In this document: piece after piece, positions 24,635 through 34,117 of the stretch | Numbering within the stretch: the stretch's first letter is position 1 | Layout: every line of letters begins with the position of its first letter | NCBI GenBank assembly: GCA_020725115.1 | Contig: DYFR01000011.1 | Span: 1 to 64,000, forward strand | Length of the DNA: 64,000 bases | Direction of reading: 5' to 3' | Source of the DNA: Thiohalomonas denitrificans | GTDB lineage: Bacteria; Pseudomonadota; Gammaproteobacteria; Thiohalomonadales; Thiohalomonadaceae | Translations under genes and position numbers: made by a program | The notes under the pieces: model-generated | Databases searched by the model: none | Told to the model about the DNA's origin: nothing | The model's input: the letters and a program-made list of their open reading frames with translations, nothing else

Positions 24635-27600
24635 TCAATCACCCGGCTCCAGCACCAGCCGCCGTCCATCGCGCAACATCTGTTCCACTTCCTCCGCCGG
24701 CAGCGGCTTGCTGAACAGATAGCCCTGTACCTGATCGCAGCCGTGCTCACGCAGGAACTGCAATTGCTCTGTAGTCTCGACCCCCTCTGCCAGCACATGC
24801 AGGTTGAGGCTGTGGCCCATGGCGATGATGGTGCCGGCAATGGCGGCATCGTCGGCGTCGGTGGTCACATCGCGCACGAAGGACTGGTCGATCTTCAGGG
24901 TGTCAATGGGGAAGCGCTTGAGATAGCTGAGCGAGGAATAGCCGGTGCCGAAATCATCCACCGACAGCGAGATGCCCAGTTCCTTGAGCTTGCGCAGCAT
25001 GGCCGCGCCGGCCTCGGCATTTTCCATCAGGCTGCTCTCGGTGATCTCCAGTTCCAGCCAGGCTGGATTGGCACCGCTTTCATCCAGTGCGCTGCGCACG
25101 GCCTGCATCAGATTGCTCTGACAGAACTGGCGCGGCGACAGATTCACGGCGACACGCAGCGAATCGTAGCCGGCATTCTGCCAGGCGGCGATCTGTTTGC
25201 AGGCGGTGCGCAGAATCCATGCACCTACCGGCACGATCATGCCGGTCTCTTCCAGTACCGGGATGAATTGCGACGGCATCACCATTCCCAGATCCGGATG
25301 ATGCCAGCGCAGCAGCGCCTCGACGCCGATGATGCGGCCATCGCTCAAGGCATTCTGCGGCTGGAAATACAGTTCGAACTCCTCGCGCTCCAGGGCGCGA
25401 CGCAGGCTGTTTTCCATCACCAGCCGCTCGAAGGCCGAGGCATTCATCTCGCTGCGGTAGAACTGGTAGTTGTTACGCCCCGCCTCCTTGGCGTGGTACA
25501 TGGCGGTATCGGCGTATTTGATCATGTCGTCCAGCGTATTGGCGTCCTGCGGATACACGCTGATGCCGATGCTGGTGGTGATGAAAACCTCATGCCCCTG
25601 TAACTGGAATGGCGCCCCCATGGTCGCCAGCACCTGTTGTGCGATGTGGACGATCTCGGTTTCATGGTGCAGATCGGTCAGCATGATGACAAACTCGTCG
25701 CCGCCAAGTCGTGCCACCGTGTCACACTCGCGCACGCTGTCGAGCAGGCGCTGCGCCGCAACCTTGAGCAGTTCGTCGCCGATGAAGTGTCCCAGGGTGT
25801 CGTTGATGTTCTTGAAGCGATCCAGATCGATATACAGCAGCGCCACCATGCGCCGGTTGCGCTTCGCCTCCGCCATCGCCTGCAGCAGACGACCATGGAA
25901 CATGGTGCGATTGGGCAGTTCGGTGAGCGGGTCGTAATAGGCCAGGTGATAGATACGCTGCTCCGCATCCTTCTTTTCGGTGATGTCGCTGAAGATGGCC
26001 ACATAGTGACTGGCCTGGCCGCTGGCATCGGGCAGCAGGTTGATCGACAGCCACTCCGGATACACCTCGCCGTTCTTGCGCCGGTTCCATATCTCGCCCT
26101 GCCACTTGCCCTCGGCCCGCAGCCGCGCCCACATGGCCTGGTAGAAATCCTCGCCATGGCGCCCCGACTTGAGTACGGCGGGTGTTTTGCCGAGAATTTC
26201 CTCCTCCGCATAACCGGTGATGGTGCTGAAGGCATGGTTGACGCGCAGAATGCGGCCCGCCGCATCGGTGACCAGGATGCCCTCGATACTGTTGTCGAAT
26301 ACCTTGGCGGCGAGGCGGATATCCTCGTCGGCGGCACGGCGTTCGGTCAGGTCGCGCAGCACAGCGATAAACAGCGGCTGTTCATGCTGCGAGGCCTCGG
26401 ACAGGGCGATCTCCAATGGGAAGATGCTGCCATCCTGGCGCATGCCCGTCATCTCGCGCGTGCGCCCCAGCGCCTGCGAACTGTCGCGGGCGATCAGATA
26501 GCGCCGCACAAAGGCCGCGTGTTGACTGCGATAGGGTTCCGGCATCAGCAGCGTCACGCTGCGGCCGATGATCTCGTCGGCGCGGTAGCCGAAGATATGC
26601 TCTGCGGCAAGATTGAAGCCGGTGATCAGGCCGTTGCCGTCGATGGTGACGATGCCGTCGAGTATGTTCTCCAGCACCGCCTGATTGCGGGCGCTGCTCT
26701 CGCGCAATGCCGCTTCGTTGTGGCGGCGTTCGGTGACGTCACGAAAGAATACCCACAAGCCCCCTTCCGATGGATAGAGATGGGTTTCGAAGAACTTCTG
26801 CAACGGCGGGTAATATCCCTCGAACTGCTCGCGCTGCTGCCGCGCCAGCGCCTGCGAAAAACGCTTGTAGAAACTGCTGGCCAGCTCCGGCGCCACATCC
26901 CACAGCTCCTGGCCCAGCGCCTCCTGCCTCGATACTTCCAGCAGACGCTCCGCCTCGGCGTTGAAATAGGTGATCTGCCAGTGGCGATCCATCGCCAGAT
27001 AGGCATCGGTGGTGCTTTCCAGCAGGGAGATGATCTGGCGGCTCTTGTCCTGCAGTGCGGCCTCGGCACGGCGCCCTTCGGTAATGTCCTGCACCGTGCC
27101 GACCATGCGCAGCGGTGTGCCATCGGCGCCACGAAACACCTCGCCGCACTGGCGTACCCAGCGCTCCTCGCCGCTGCGACGCACGATGCGGTGCACGATG
27201 TTGAAGGGATGCTGGCGGGCCAGAGCCTGCTCCACCGCCGTGCGCACATCGGCGCAATCCTCCGCGTGCACAAAGGCGAGCAAGTCCTGGTAGGTGGCTC
27301 CGGTGGCCTGCGGCGACAGGCCCAGGATGCGGTACATCTCGTCCGACCACTGGCCATGCTCAGTGGTGTAGCTCCACTCCCAGTGGCCAAGCAGGGCAAT
27401 GCGCTGCGCCTCGGCCAGGCGCATCTCACTCAGACGCAGGGCGCGCTCACGCTCCACATCATGCTGATGGGCCTGCTGCAGGCTGCGCGACATGGCATTG
27501 AAGGCGCTGACTGCCTCGGCCAGGGCATCATTGCCCTCCACCGGCAACTGGTAGCCGTATTCGCCGGTCGCGATACGCCGCGCCCCTTCGCGCAGGCGGT

Positions 27601-28114
27601 GCAGGTCGCGGAACAGCAGGCCCATCAGGGCAAAGGCCGTCAGCAGACCCAGGGCCATGAGCAACAGCACCACCCCAAGTATGTCGTAGCCGGTTGCGCC
27701 CAGGGCATGGCCCTTCTGCACCAGGCCCACCTCGACACGACCGTAGGCAGGATCGCCCTTGTCGATCAGGGCATCGGCCACCAGCGGGACATCACCCCTG
27801 CCGACGACAGCGGCGGGCATGCCGACCTCGATGAAGGCCTGCTCCCTCCCGTAAACCCTTACATAGGCCAGCCAGCGGCCGTCCACCAGAGTCCGCGCCA
27901 GCCGCTCCGTGGTCTGCAGGTCGTCGGCCATCATGCTGGGCCGCAACGCGGCAGCCATCATGTCGGCCGCGGCCATCGCCTGTGCTCGCTGCTGCCGTTC
28001 CATACCGGCCTGCTCGATGTCGTGCTGACGCCACAGCAATGCAGCCAGCAGCAACACCAATGCGACAAGGGTGCCAAGAGTGACTTTGTGGCGCAGCAGA
28101 GAACGTGGGTGCAT
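24635..28114 (-). CDS. Multi-PAS GGDEF-EAL sensor protein
   Basis: An 1159-residue membrane sensor. One span at about residues 13-28, a periplasmic domain, a second span at about 148-168, and a HAMP linker around 175-230 are followed by four PAS-like domains (about 235-345, 350-470, 480-600 and 605-735; PAS words such as GILVTDAAGRILRVNHAF). The GGDEF motif is intact at 804-808, preceded by RECD as an I-site, and EAL at 932-934. It should bind several ligands or redox cues and make or break c-di-GMP. It lies downstream of soxB on the same strand, after about 200 bases with hairpins. Confidence 0.9.
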   Translation of the reverse strand: MHPRSLLRHKVTLGTLVALVLLLAALLWRQHDIEQAGMERQQRAQAMAAADMMAAALRPSMMADDLQTTERLARTLVDGRWLAYVRVYGREQAFIEVGMPAAVVGRGDVPLVADALIDKGDPAYGRVEVGLVQKGHALGATGYDILGVVLLLMALGLLTAFALMGLLFRDLHRLREGARRIATGEYGYQLPVEGNDALAEAVSAFNAMSRSLQQAHQHDVERERALRLSEMRLAEAQRIALLGHWEWSYTTEHGQWSDEMYRILGLSPQATGATYQDLLAFVHAEDCADVRTAVEQALARQHPFNIVHRIVRRSGEERWVRQCGEVFRGADGTPLRMVGTVQDITEGRRAEAALQDKSRQIISLLESTTDAYLAMDRHWQITYFNAEAERLLEVSRQEALGQELWDVAPELASSFYKRFSQALARQQREQFEGYYPPLQKFFETHLYPSEGGLWVFFRDVTERRHNEAALRESSARNQAVLENILDGIVTIDGNGLITGFNLAAEHIFGYRADEIIGRSVTLLMPEPYRSQHAAFVRRYLIARDSSQALGRTREMTGMRQDGSIFPLEIALSEASQHEQPLFIAVLRDLTERRAADEDIRLAAKVFDNSIEGILVTDAAGRILRVNHAFSTITGYAEEEILGKTPAVLKSGRHGEDFYQAMWARLRAEGKWQGEIWNRRKNGEVYPEWLSINLLPDASGQASHYVAIFSDITEKKDAEQRIYHLAYYDPLTELPNRTMFHGRLLQAMAEAKRNRRMVALLYIDLDRFKNINDTLGHFIGDELLKVAAQRLLDSVRECDTVARLGGDEFVIMLTDLHHETEIVHIAQQVLATMGAPFQLQGHEVFITTSIGISVYPQDANTLDDMIKYADTAMYHAKEAGRNNYQFYRSEMNASAFERLVMENSLRRALEREEFELYFQPQNALSDGRIIGVEALLRWHHPDLGMVMPSQFIPVLEETGMIVPVGAWILRTACKQIAAWQNAGYDSLRVAVNLSPRQFCQSNLMQAVRSALDESGANPAWLELEITESSLMENAEAGAAMLRKLKELGISLSVDDFGTGYSSLSYLKRFPIDTLKIDQSFVRDVTTDADDAAIAGTIIAMGHSLNLHVLAEGVETTEQLQFLREHGCDQVQGYLFSKPLPAEEVEQMLRDGRRLVLEPGD

Positions 28115-28276
28115 TGATGAACGGAAAATTGGTAGGCGCTGGCAACTGCAGGCAGAGAGCCAAGGCCCGAACCGGGGTATCCGGCAAAGGGGGCTAGGCT
28201 AGCACAAAAAATTGACTTGATAGCGCAGACGCGCCGACACCCTGCAGACCTGTGCAGGGCATGTCAGGGAAGATGA

Positions 28277-28305
28277 ACCGGGGCGGTGGTCTGCACCGCC
28301 CCGGT
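28277..28305 (-). terminator. Hairpin downstream of soxB
   Basis: ACCGGGGCGGTG-GTCTG-CACCGCCCCGGT forms a perfect 12-bp stem with a 5-base loop, eight bases after the soxB stop. No U-run follows on the minus strand, so it may act as an mRNA stabiliser or a weak terminator. A second small hairpin (CCCTGCAGACCTGTGCAGGG) is at 28240-28259. Confidence 0.5.
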
Positions 28306-28312
28306 GAGTGCA

Positions 28313-30073
28313 TCAGGCGGGATAGTCGGCGATGCCGGGATTGCCGGCAACGTTCTTCAGCTTCGGCGTGTTGAACTTCTTCACCCTGGCCACCTTCTGG
28401 TCGCGCAGGTAGTCGGCCACCACGTCCCAGATGGGACGGCCCGGTGACTGCGAGCCGACGGTGGCCCAGCCGGCCACCTTGTACTTCTTGTTGGCCTCGA
28501 TGGCCTTGCCGTTGTCCAGGCGCATCTCGGTGACGCGGCTGCCCATGCCTGCGGTGGGGTCGCACACGTAGTCGAGGCCGGACACGCGCACCATGTCGCC
28601 GCCCTGCTGGAAGTAGGGGTCTTCGTTGAACAGGTTGTCGAGCACGTCTTCCAGGATCAGCTTCACCTCAGTGCCGTCCATCTCGCGCACGTAGGTCTCC
28701 GGATAGGTGGTGCAGGTCTGATCCAGCACGTGCTCCATGGTGATGTCCTGGCCCGGCAGCACGGTGGTGCCCCAGCGGAAGCCCGGCGACAGGGCGATCT
28801 GCGCATCGCCCACCACGCGCTGGGCGTCGCAGATGATCTGGTCGAAGGTGCCGTTGAAGTTGCCGCGGCGGTAGAGCAGTTCGCCGGCGGTAGCCAGCTT
28901 CTCGTTGAGCTGGCCCAGGTAGGGCTTGCGCACGTTGTCGATGTAGGCCTGCATAGCCGCATCGGCCGGCAGCAGATTGGAGAACACCGGCAGCAGACGG
29001 TAACGGAAGTCGCGCACCTTGCCGCCGCGCACGTCGAGGTCCATCACGCCCAGGTACTTGCCGTTGGAGCCGGCGTTGGTGACCAGGGTCTGGCCGCCGC
29101 GGTTCTTGACGATGGACGGCGCCGGCATGCCGTCGTGGGTGTGGCCGCCGAAGATCACGTCGATGCCGGAGACGACGGAGGCCATCTTCAGGTCCACGTC
29201 CATGCCGTTGTGGGAGATCACCACCACCACCTCGGCCTTCTCCTCGTTGCGCACCTTGTCCACCATCTCCTGCATCGCCTCGTCGCGGATGCCGAAGGTC
29301 CAGTTGGGGATGAAGCGCGAGGGGTTGGCGATGGGGGTGTAGGGGAAGGCCTGGCCGATGATGGCCACCTTCACCCCGCCCACGTTGCGTATGGTGTAGG
29401 GCTTGAAGGCATGGCCGGTGTTTTCGTCGAAGGACGGGAAGCCGTCGAACAGCGCCTCTTCCTTCACCTTGACGTTCTGCGCCACGAATTCGCCCTTGAA
29501 ATCCTTGACGTTATCCAGCACCTCGGTATCCAGGTAGGTGAACTCCCAGTGGCCGGTCATGATATCCACGCCGAGCTGGTTGCAGGCGCCGACCATGTCC
29601 TTGCCGCGGGTCCAGTAGGCGGTGCCGGAACCCTGCCAGGTGTCGCCGCCGTCCAGCAGCAGGGAGTTGCCGTCGCCGCGCTCGGCGCGGATCTGCTTGA
29701 CCAGGGTGGCGAGGTGGGCGAAGCCGCCGACCTTGCCGTACTTGCGCGCCTCGTCGGCGAAGTTCAGATAGCTGAAGGCGTGGGCCTCGATGCTGCCCGG
29801 CTTGATGCCGTAATGGGCCAGCAGCCTGTCGCCCACCAGGTGCGGCGCCTTGCCGTAGGAACCGCCCAGGCCGAGGTTGACGTTGGGCTCGCGGAAATAG
29901 ACAGGCTGCAGCTGGGCGTGGGTGTCGGTGATGTGCAGCAGGCTGACGTTGCCGAACTTGGGGCTGTCATACAGGGCGGAACCGCCCTTCTTGCCGAAGG
30001 CCAGGCCCGGCGTCATGGCGGCGGCACCGGCGATACCCATCAACTGAATGAACTGACGACGCGAAATGGACAT
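28313..30073 (-). CDS. soxB: Thiosulfohydrolase SoxB
   Basis: A 586-residue periplasmic dimanganese enzyme that removes sulfate from the SoxY-cysteine-S-sulfonate intermediate of thiosulfate oxidation. It begins with a twin-arginine signal, MSISRRQFIQLMGIAGAAA, and GAGG eight bases ahead; a frame extension to 30244 is rejected. Metal and catalytic motifs are ITDTHAQLQP, GGDTWQGS, TGHWEFT, HNGMDVDL and GGHTHDGM. Length and motifs are full. No soxXYZA genes are in the window, so it must act with proteins encoded elsewhere. It identifies the organism as a sulfur oxidiser. Confidence 0.96.
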   Translation of the reverse strand: MSISRRQFIQLMGIAGAAAMTPGLAFGKKGGSALYDSPKFGNVSLLHITDTHAQLQPVYFREPNVNLGLGGSYGKAPHLVGDRLLAHYGIKPGSIEAHAFSYLNFADEARKYGKVGGFAHLATLVKQIRAERGDGNSLLLDGGDTWQGSGTAYWTRGKDMVGACNQLGVDIMTGHWEFTYLDTEVLDNVKDFKGEFVAQNVKVKEEALFDGFPSFDENTGHAFKPYTIRNVGGVKVAIIGQAFPYTPIANPSRFIPNWTFGIRDEAMQEMVDKVRNEEKAEVVVVISHNGMDVDLKMASVVSGIDVIFGGHTHDGMPAPSIVKNRGGQTLVTNAGSNGKYLGVMDLDVRGGKVRDFRYRLLPVFSNLLPADAAMQAYIDNVRKPYLGQLNEKLATAGELLYRRGNFNGTFDQIICDAQRVVGDAQIALSPGFRWGTTVLPGQDITMEHVLDQTCTTYPETYVREMDGTEVKLILEDVLDNLFNEDPYFQQGGDMVRVSGLDYVCDPTAGMGSRVTEMRLDNGKAIEANKKYKVAGWATVGSQSPGRPIWDVVADYLRDQKVARVKKFNTPKLKNVAGNPGIADYPA

Positions 30074-30255
30074 TAGAATTCCTCGGGACGTTATTTGGTC
30101 TGACGGCCGGCGGATGAACCGGCGCATGTGGCTAGAGTGGCGGCATGGGGCCGGATTATTCCACAACCGCACGGATTGTTGAGAATTAAGCTCGGTGGAC
30201 GGATGCTGCGGCAAATCCCATACTGTGGCTACGGCATATAGCACGCGGCAGACCC

Positions 30256-30465
30256 ATGAACAGCTACGACAACATTCGCCACGACCTCTCCGACGCCAGT
30301 TTTTCCATCACCACCGCCATCGAGCTGCTCAACGGCATCGAGCAGGATGGCGGGGCAGAAAACCAGGCCATCCATGCCCTCATCGCCAGGCTGGAACAGG
30401 TATGCAAGGAACTGGACGGCCTGCGTGAGCAGGTCACTGTGGTGGAAGGCCAGATCCCAGCCTGA
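30256..30465 (+). CDS. Small helical protein, hypothetical
   Basis: A 69-residue protein, MNSYDNIRHDLSDASFS followed by amphipathic helices (TAIELLNGIEQDG, HALIARLEQVCKELDGLREQ) that look coiled-coil-forming. It is divergent from soxB across about 180 bases. No family is recognised. Coding use matches the genome and the frame ends cleanly before the next gene. Confidence 0.5.
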   Translation: MNSYDNIRHDLSDASFSITTAIELLNGIEQDGGAENQAIHALIARLEQVCKELDGLREQVTVVEGQIPA

Positions 30466-30566
30466 AACCAGCGCTTTTCCCCCTCCACGCCCGGTGAATT
30501 CGGGTTAAACTTGCCGCCCCGGCCGGCCAGCCGCCGGCGGGTTGCTGCCGAGGACGCCGTACATTC

Positions 30567-32378
30567 ATGTTTGACCACACCATCACCGCCCTGGCCGGCC
30601 TCGCTATTGTCGCCGCCGCCAGCCAGTGGCTTGCCTGGCGCCTGCGCCTGCCCGTGATCCTGCTGCTGCTGGGTGTCGGCATCCTGGCCGGTCCGTTCAG
30701 CGGCCTGCTGCAACCCGATGCCCTGTTCGGCGGCCTGCTGCCCCCCCTGCTGTCCCTGGCAGTGGCCATCGTCCTGTTCGAGGGCAGCCTGAGCTTCCGC
30801 CTCAACGACCTCACCGGCCTGGGCGGGACGGTATTCAGGCTGGTCAGCCTCGGCGCCCTGCTCAACGGCCTGGCCATTACCGCCGCCACCCACCTGCTGC
30901 TCGGCCTGCCCTGGCTGCTGGCGGCCCTGTTCGGCGCCATCGCCCTGGTAAGCGGCAACAGCGAACTGCTCCCCCTGCTGCGCCGTGCCCGCCCCGGCAC
31001 CCGCCTTGGCACCCTGCTGCGCCAGGAGGCCGCGCTGCTTGCCCCCCTCGCCACCCTCATCGCCGTCCTGCTCCACGCCTGGCTGATGGCCGGCGATCAG
31101 CGCGACCCCCTGCTCGCCTTCGCCAGTGCCCTGCTGGCCGGCGGCACCCTGGGGATCGCCGGTGCCTACCTGCTGGCACTCCTGTTGCGCCATCATCTGC
31201 TGCCGTCGCATCTGGTCAACATCACCACCCTGGCCCTGGTGCTGGGCAACTTCACCCTGGCCAGCGCGCTGGAACAGGAGGCCGGCCTGCTCACCGTCAT
31301 CGTCATGGGCATGGCCCTGGCCAACATGAAGGATCTGCCACTGCGCGAAAACGTGGACTTCAGGGAAAGCCTCAGCGCGGTAATCCTCTCGCTGCTGTTC
31401 CTGGTGGTGGCGGCACGGCTGGAACCGTCCCATCTGGCGGCCCCCGGCGCCGAGGTACTGCTGCTGCTCGGCATCATCCTGCTGCTGGCGCGGCCGCTGG
31501 CGGTGCTCATCGCCACCTTGGGTTCCACCCTGAACTGGCGCGAGCGCCTGCTGGCCGGCTGGATCGCCCCACGCGGCATCATGGCCACGGCCGCCGCCGC
31601 CCTGCTCACCCCGCAGCTGCTCGGCCACCAGCTGACCGACGCCGAGCCGCTGTTGCCCCTGGTTCTGCTGCTGGTGCTGGCCTCGCTGCTGCTGCAACAC
31701 CTCACCGCCTACCCGCTGGGACGGCTGCTCGGCGTGGCCGAGGCGGCTCCACGCGGCGTACTGATCATCGGTGCCCACGGCTTTGCCCGCGCCATCGCCC
31801 GCGCCCTGGAGGCGCAAGGTGTACGCGCCGTGCTGGCCGACACCGACTGGGAGGATATTCAGCAAGCACGCATGGACGGCCTCACTACCTACCTCGGCCA
31901 TCCGGTATCCGAACAGGCTGACCGCAGCCTGGATCTGATCGGTATCGGCCACCTGCTGGCCATGTCGCATCGCCCCGCACTCAACGCCCTGACTTGCCAG
32001 CGCTACCGTAGCGAATTTGGTGCCGACCACGTCTACTCCCTGCTCACTGCCGAGGAAAAGCGCATCACCGGCAAGAGCGCCATAGGTCAGCAGTATGCCG
32101 CCACCCGCCTGTTTGGCGGTGAACTCACCCTGCCCCAGCTATCCGGCATGCTGGGCCGAGGCGGCACGATCACCATCCTCACGCCGGAACAGGCAAAGCA
32201 ACGCGACAGACTCATTGCGCTGTTCGTGCTTACCGCACACGGCACACTGCGTATTATCACCACCAGTGGAGACACCGCACTGCAAGGCGGCGATCAACTC
32301 ATTGCCCTGCTGCCGTCCGCCGAAGAACAGCTCCCCCTGCGCGCGGATTCCGCCGTCACCAGTACAATCCCGACCTGA
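30567..32378 (+). CDS. NhaP-like (CPA1) antiporter with RCK domain, core motifs altered
   Basis: A 603-residue membrane protein of the NhaP2/RCK type. About 11-13 spans lie in residues 1-395 with family words FEGSLSF and WIAPRGIMATAAA; a TrkA-N/RCK domain follows (GVLIIGAHGFARAIARALEAQG). The core ion-site motifs differ from those I know in relatives: the usual TGPT(V/I) is SGNSELL and the usual (E)GI-x-DP-(I/L)-GA is EAALLAPLATL, so the membrane Asp essential for cation exchange is absent. It may be inactive, a regulator, or use other ions. Reading frame and length are otherwise intact. Confidence 0.8.
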   Translation: MFDHTITALAGLAIVAAASQWLAWRLRLPVILLLLGVGILAGPFSGLLQPDALFGGLLPPLLSLAVAIVLFEGSLSFRLNDLTGLGGTVFRLVSLGALLNGLAITAATHLLLGLPWLLAALFGAIALVSGNSELLPLLRRARPGTRLGTLLRQEAALLAPLATLIAVLLHAWLMAGDQRDPLLAFASALLAGGTLGIAGAYLLALLLRHHLLPSHLVNITTLALVLGNFTLASALEQEAGLLTVIVMGMALANMKDLPLRENVDFRESLSAVILSLLFLVVAARLEPSHLAAPGAEVLLLLGIILLLARPLAVLIATLGSTLNWRERLLAGWIAPRGIMATAAAALLTPQLLGHQLTDAEPLLPLVLLLVLASLLLQHLTAYPLGRLLGVAEAAPRGVLIIGAHGFARAIARALEAQGVRAVLADTDWEDIQQARMDGLTTYLGHPVSEQADRSLDLIGIGHLLAMSHRPALNALTCQRYRSEFGADHVYSLLTAEEKRITGKSAIGQQYAATRLFGGELTLPQLSGMLGRGGTITILTPEQAKQRDRLIALFVLTAHGTLRIITTSGDTALQGGDQLIALLPSAEEQLPLRADSAVTSTIPT

Positions 32379-32395
32379 CCGTCCAGGAGACGGCT

Positions 32396-32662
32396 ATGAA
32401 ATGCTTCATTTACAAAAGCAGTAAAAAAGATCAGCTCTACATTTACCTGCCCGAGAAGGACAACTTCGAGGCCGTGCCCCCCATCCTGATGGAGACCATG
32501 GGCAACGCGGAGTTCGTGATGGAGCTGGAGCTGAGTCCCGAGCGCAAGCTGGCCCGCGCCCGCACCGACGAGGTCATCGCCGGCCTGGAGGAAAAAGGCT
32601 TTTATCTGCAGATGCCGCCCAAGGATCCGCTGCTGGATATGCGGGGCGGCGGACTTCAATAA
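32396..32662 (+). CDS. YcgL domain protein
   Basis: An 88-residue protein of the YcgL family, found widely in gammaproteobacteria. It starts MKCFIYKSSKKDQLYIYL and has the family stretch AEFVMELELSPERKLARA, TDEVIAGLEEKGFYLQMP, ending PPKDPLLDMRGGG. AGGAG precedes the ATG. Function is unknown; a link to ribonuclease D has been proposed from gene neighbourhood. It lies just after the antiporter gene and may share its transcript. Confidence 0.88.
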   Translation: MKCFIYKSSKKDQLYIYLPEKDNFEAVPPILMETMGNAEFVMELELSPERKLARARTDEVIAGLEEKGFYLQMPPKDPLLDMRGGGLQ

Positions 32663-32664
32663 CC

Positions 32665-32747
32665 ATTCAAGATTCAAGATTTAAAATTCAAAATTGAACT
32701 GCGTCGCGGTAACCTTGCAGCCTGAATCGAATCTTGAATCTTGAATT
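32665..32747. repeat. Palindromic element with 7-nt tandem arms
   Basis: The left arm is five degenerate heptamers (ATTCAAG twice, then ATTTAAA, ATTCAAA, ATTGAAC) from 32665. The right arm is the complement, units ATCTTGA twice with flanking GAATCGA and ATTC (about 32724-32747). A short unrelated core lies between. It fills the gap between the YcgL gene and the DUF1015 gene. Confidence 0.8.
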
Positions 32748-32766
32748 CTCTTTATAAGGATTTGCC

Positions 32767-34008
32767 ATGCCCCTGATTCGCCCCTTCGCCGGCCTCTGCC
32801 CCGCCCCCGACCGCGCCACCGAGGTGGCCGCGCCACCCTACGACGTGCTCGACAGCAACGAGGCGCGGCAGCGCGCGGCGGGCAAGCCATGGAGTTTCCT
32901 GCACATTTCCAAGCCGGAGATCGATCTGCCGCCGGATACCGACCCGTACGACGCCAGCGTCTATGCCAAGGGACGGGAGAACTTCGAGCGCATGCTGAAG
33001 GAAGGCGTGCTGCAACAGGACAACGCACCCGGCTATTACCTGTACCGCCTGATCATGGGCAACCACCAGCAGATCGGCCTGGTCGCCGCCGCCCGCGTCA
33101 GCGACTATGACAGCAACCGCATCCGCAAGCACGAGTTCACCCGCCCCGACAAGGAGGATGACCGCGTGCGCCAGATCGACAGCCTGAGCGCGCAGACCGG
33201 CCCGGTATTCCTCACCTACAAGCACAGCACCGTGATCGACGAACTGGTGGCCCAAGCCGTGACCTCCGCGCCGGACATCGACATCACCGCCGATACCGGT
33301 GTGCGCCACTCCCTGTGGCGCGTCACCGACAGTGCGCGCATCGACCTCATCACGCGCACCTTCGACGCCATGGACTGCCTCTACATCGCCGACGGCCACC
33401 ACCGCTCCGCCGCCGCCTCGCGCGTGGCCGCCGCACGCAAGGCCGCCAATCCCAACCACAACGGCGAAGAGGCCTACAACTATTTCCTGTCGGTGATCTT
33501 CCCCGACAACCAGATGCATATCCTCGACTACAACCGCGTCATCAAGGACCTCAACGGCCACAGCCCGGACAGTTTCCTCGCCGCGCTGGATACGGCGTTC
33601 ACGGTGGAAAAAACCAGTGGCCAGTACAAGCCGGCGCAGGCCGGCGAATTCGGCCTGTATCTCAAGGGGCAGTGGTACCGCCTCGCCATCAAGCCCGAAC
33701 GCATCCCGCAGCACGACCCGGTGAAGCGCCTGGACGTCAGCCTGCTGCAGGACAACCTGATAGAGCCGGTGCTGGGTATTGCCGATCCGCGCCGCGACAA
33801 GCGCATCGACTTCGTCGGTGGCATCCGCGGCCTCAAGGAACTGGAGCGCCGTGTCGACAGCGGCGAAATGGCCGTGGCCCTCGCCCTCCACCCCACCTCC
33901 ATGGCGCAGCTGATGGCAGTGGCCGACGCGGGTGAGGTGATGCCGCCCAAGTCCACCTGGTTCGAGCCCAAGCTGGCCGACGGCCTGGTGTCGCATTTGC
34001 TGGACTGA
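32767..34008 (+). CDS. DUF1015 family protein
   Basis: A 413-residue cytoplasmic protein of the DUF1015 family. Family blocks are PLIRPFAGLCP, VAAPPYDVLDSNEAR at the front, the KHEFTRPDKEDDRVRQID stretch, GPVFLTYKH, and YIADGHHRSAAASRVAA, which is the most conserved part. AAGGA precedes the ATG by about six bases. The GHHR and PPYDV motifs suggest a nucleotide- or phosphate-binding site related to the ParB/Srx fold, but I know of no demonstrated reaction for this subgroup. Confidence 0.87.
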   Translation: MPLIRPFAGLCPAPDRATEVAAPPYDVLDSNEARQRAAGKPWSFLHISKPEIDLPPDTDPYDASVYAKGRENFERMLKEGVLQQDNAPGYYLYRLIMGNHQQIGLVAAARVSDYDSNRIRKHEFTRPDKEDDRVRQIDSLSAQTGPVFLTYKHSTVIDELVAQAVTSAPDIDITADTGVRHSLWRVTDSARIDLITRTFDAMDCLYIADGHHRSAAASRVAAARKAANPNHNGEEAYNYFLSVIFPDNQMHILDYNRVIKDLNGHSPDSFLAALDTAFTVEKTSGQYKPAQAGEFGLYLKGQWYRLAIKPERIPQHDPVKRLDVSLLQDNLIEPVLGIADPRRDKRIDFVGGIRGLKELERRVDSGEMAVALALHPTSMAQLMAVADAGEVMPPKSTWFEPKLADGLVSHLLD

Positions 34009-34042
34009 CGCCCACATAGGCGCGAACACGTAAATCGAAAGA

Positions 34043-34113
34043 ATCTAACGCAGAGACGCAGAGTTCGCAGAGTAGGCCAGTGTCCTCTGCGCCTCGGCGC
34101 CTCTGCGTTAGAT
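34043..34113. repeat. Palindromic element with about 8-nt tandem arms
   Basis: The left arm is ATCTAACGCAGAGACG then CAGAGTTCGCAGAG, i.e. three CGCAGAG(A/T) units. The right arm (34085-34113) is its complement CTCTGCGCCTCGGCG to TTAGAT. The two flank a 12-base loop. It lies between the DUF1015 gene and the convergent gene at 34118 and could serve as a bidirectional terminator. Confidence 0.75.
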
Positions 34114-34117
34114 GTTT

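Noticed and set aside
25637-28117. 826-residue plus-strand ORF opposite the multi-PAS protein
   Set aside because: Antisense shadow; the minus strand holds intact PAS, GGDEF and EAL motifs.
28313-30244. 643-residue version of SoxB
   Set aside because: The extension lies before a clear Tat signal with its own ribosome site and into the divergent promoter region.
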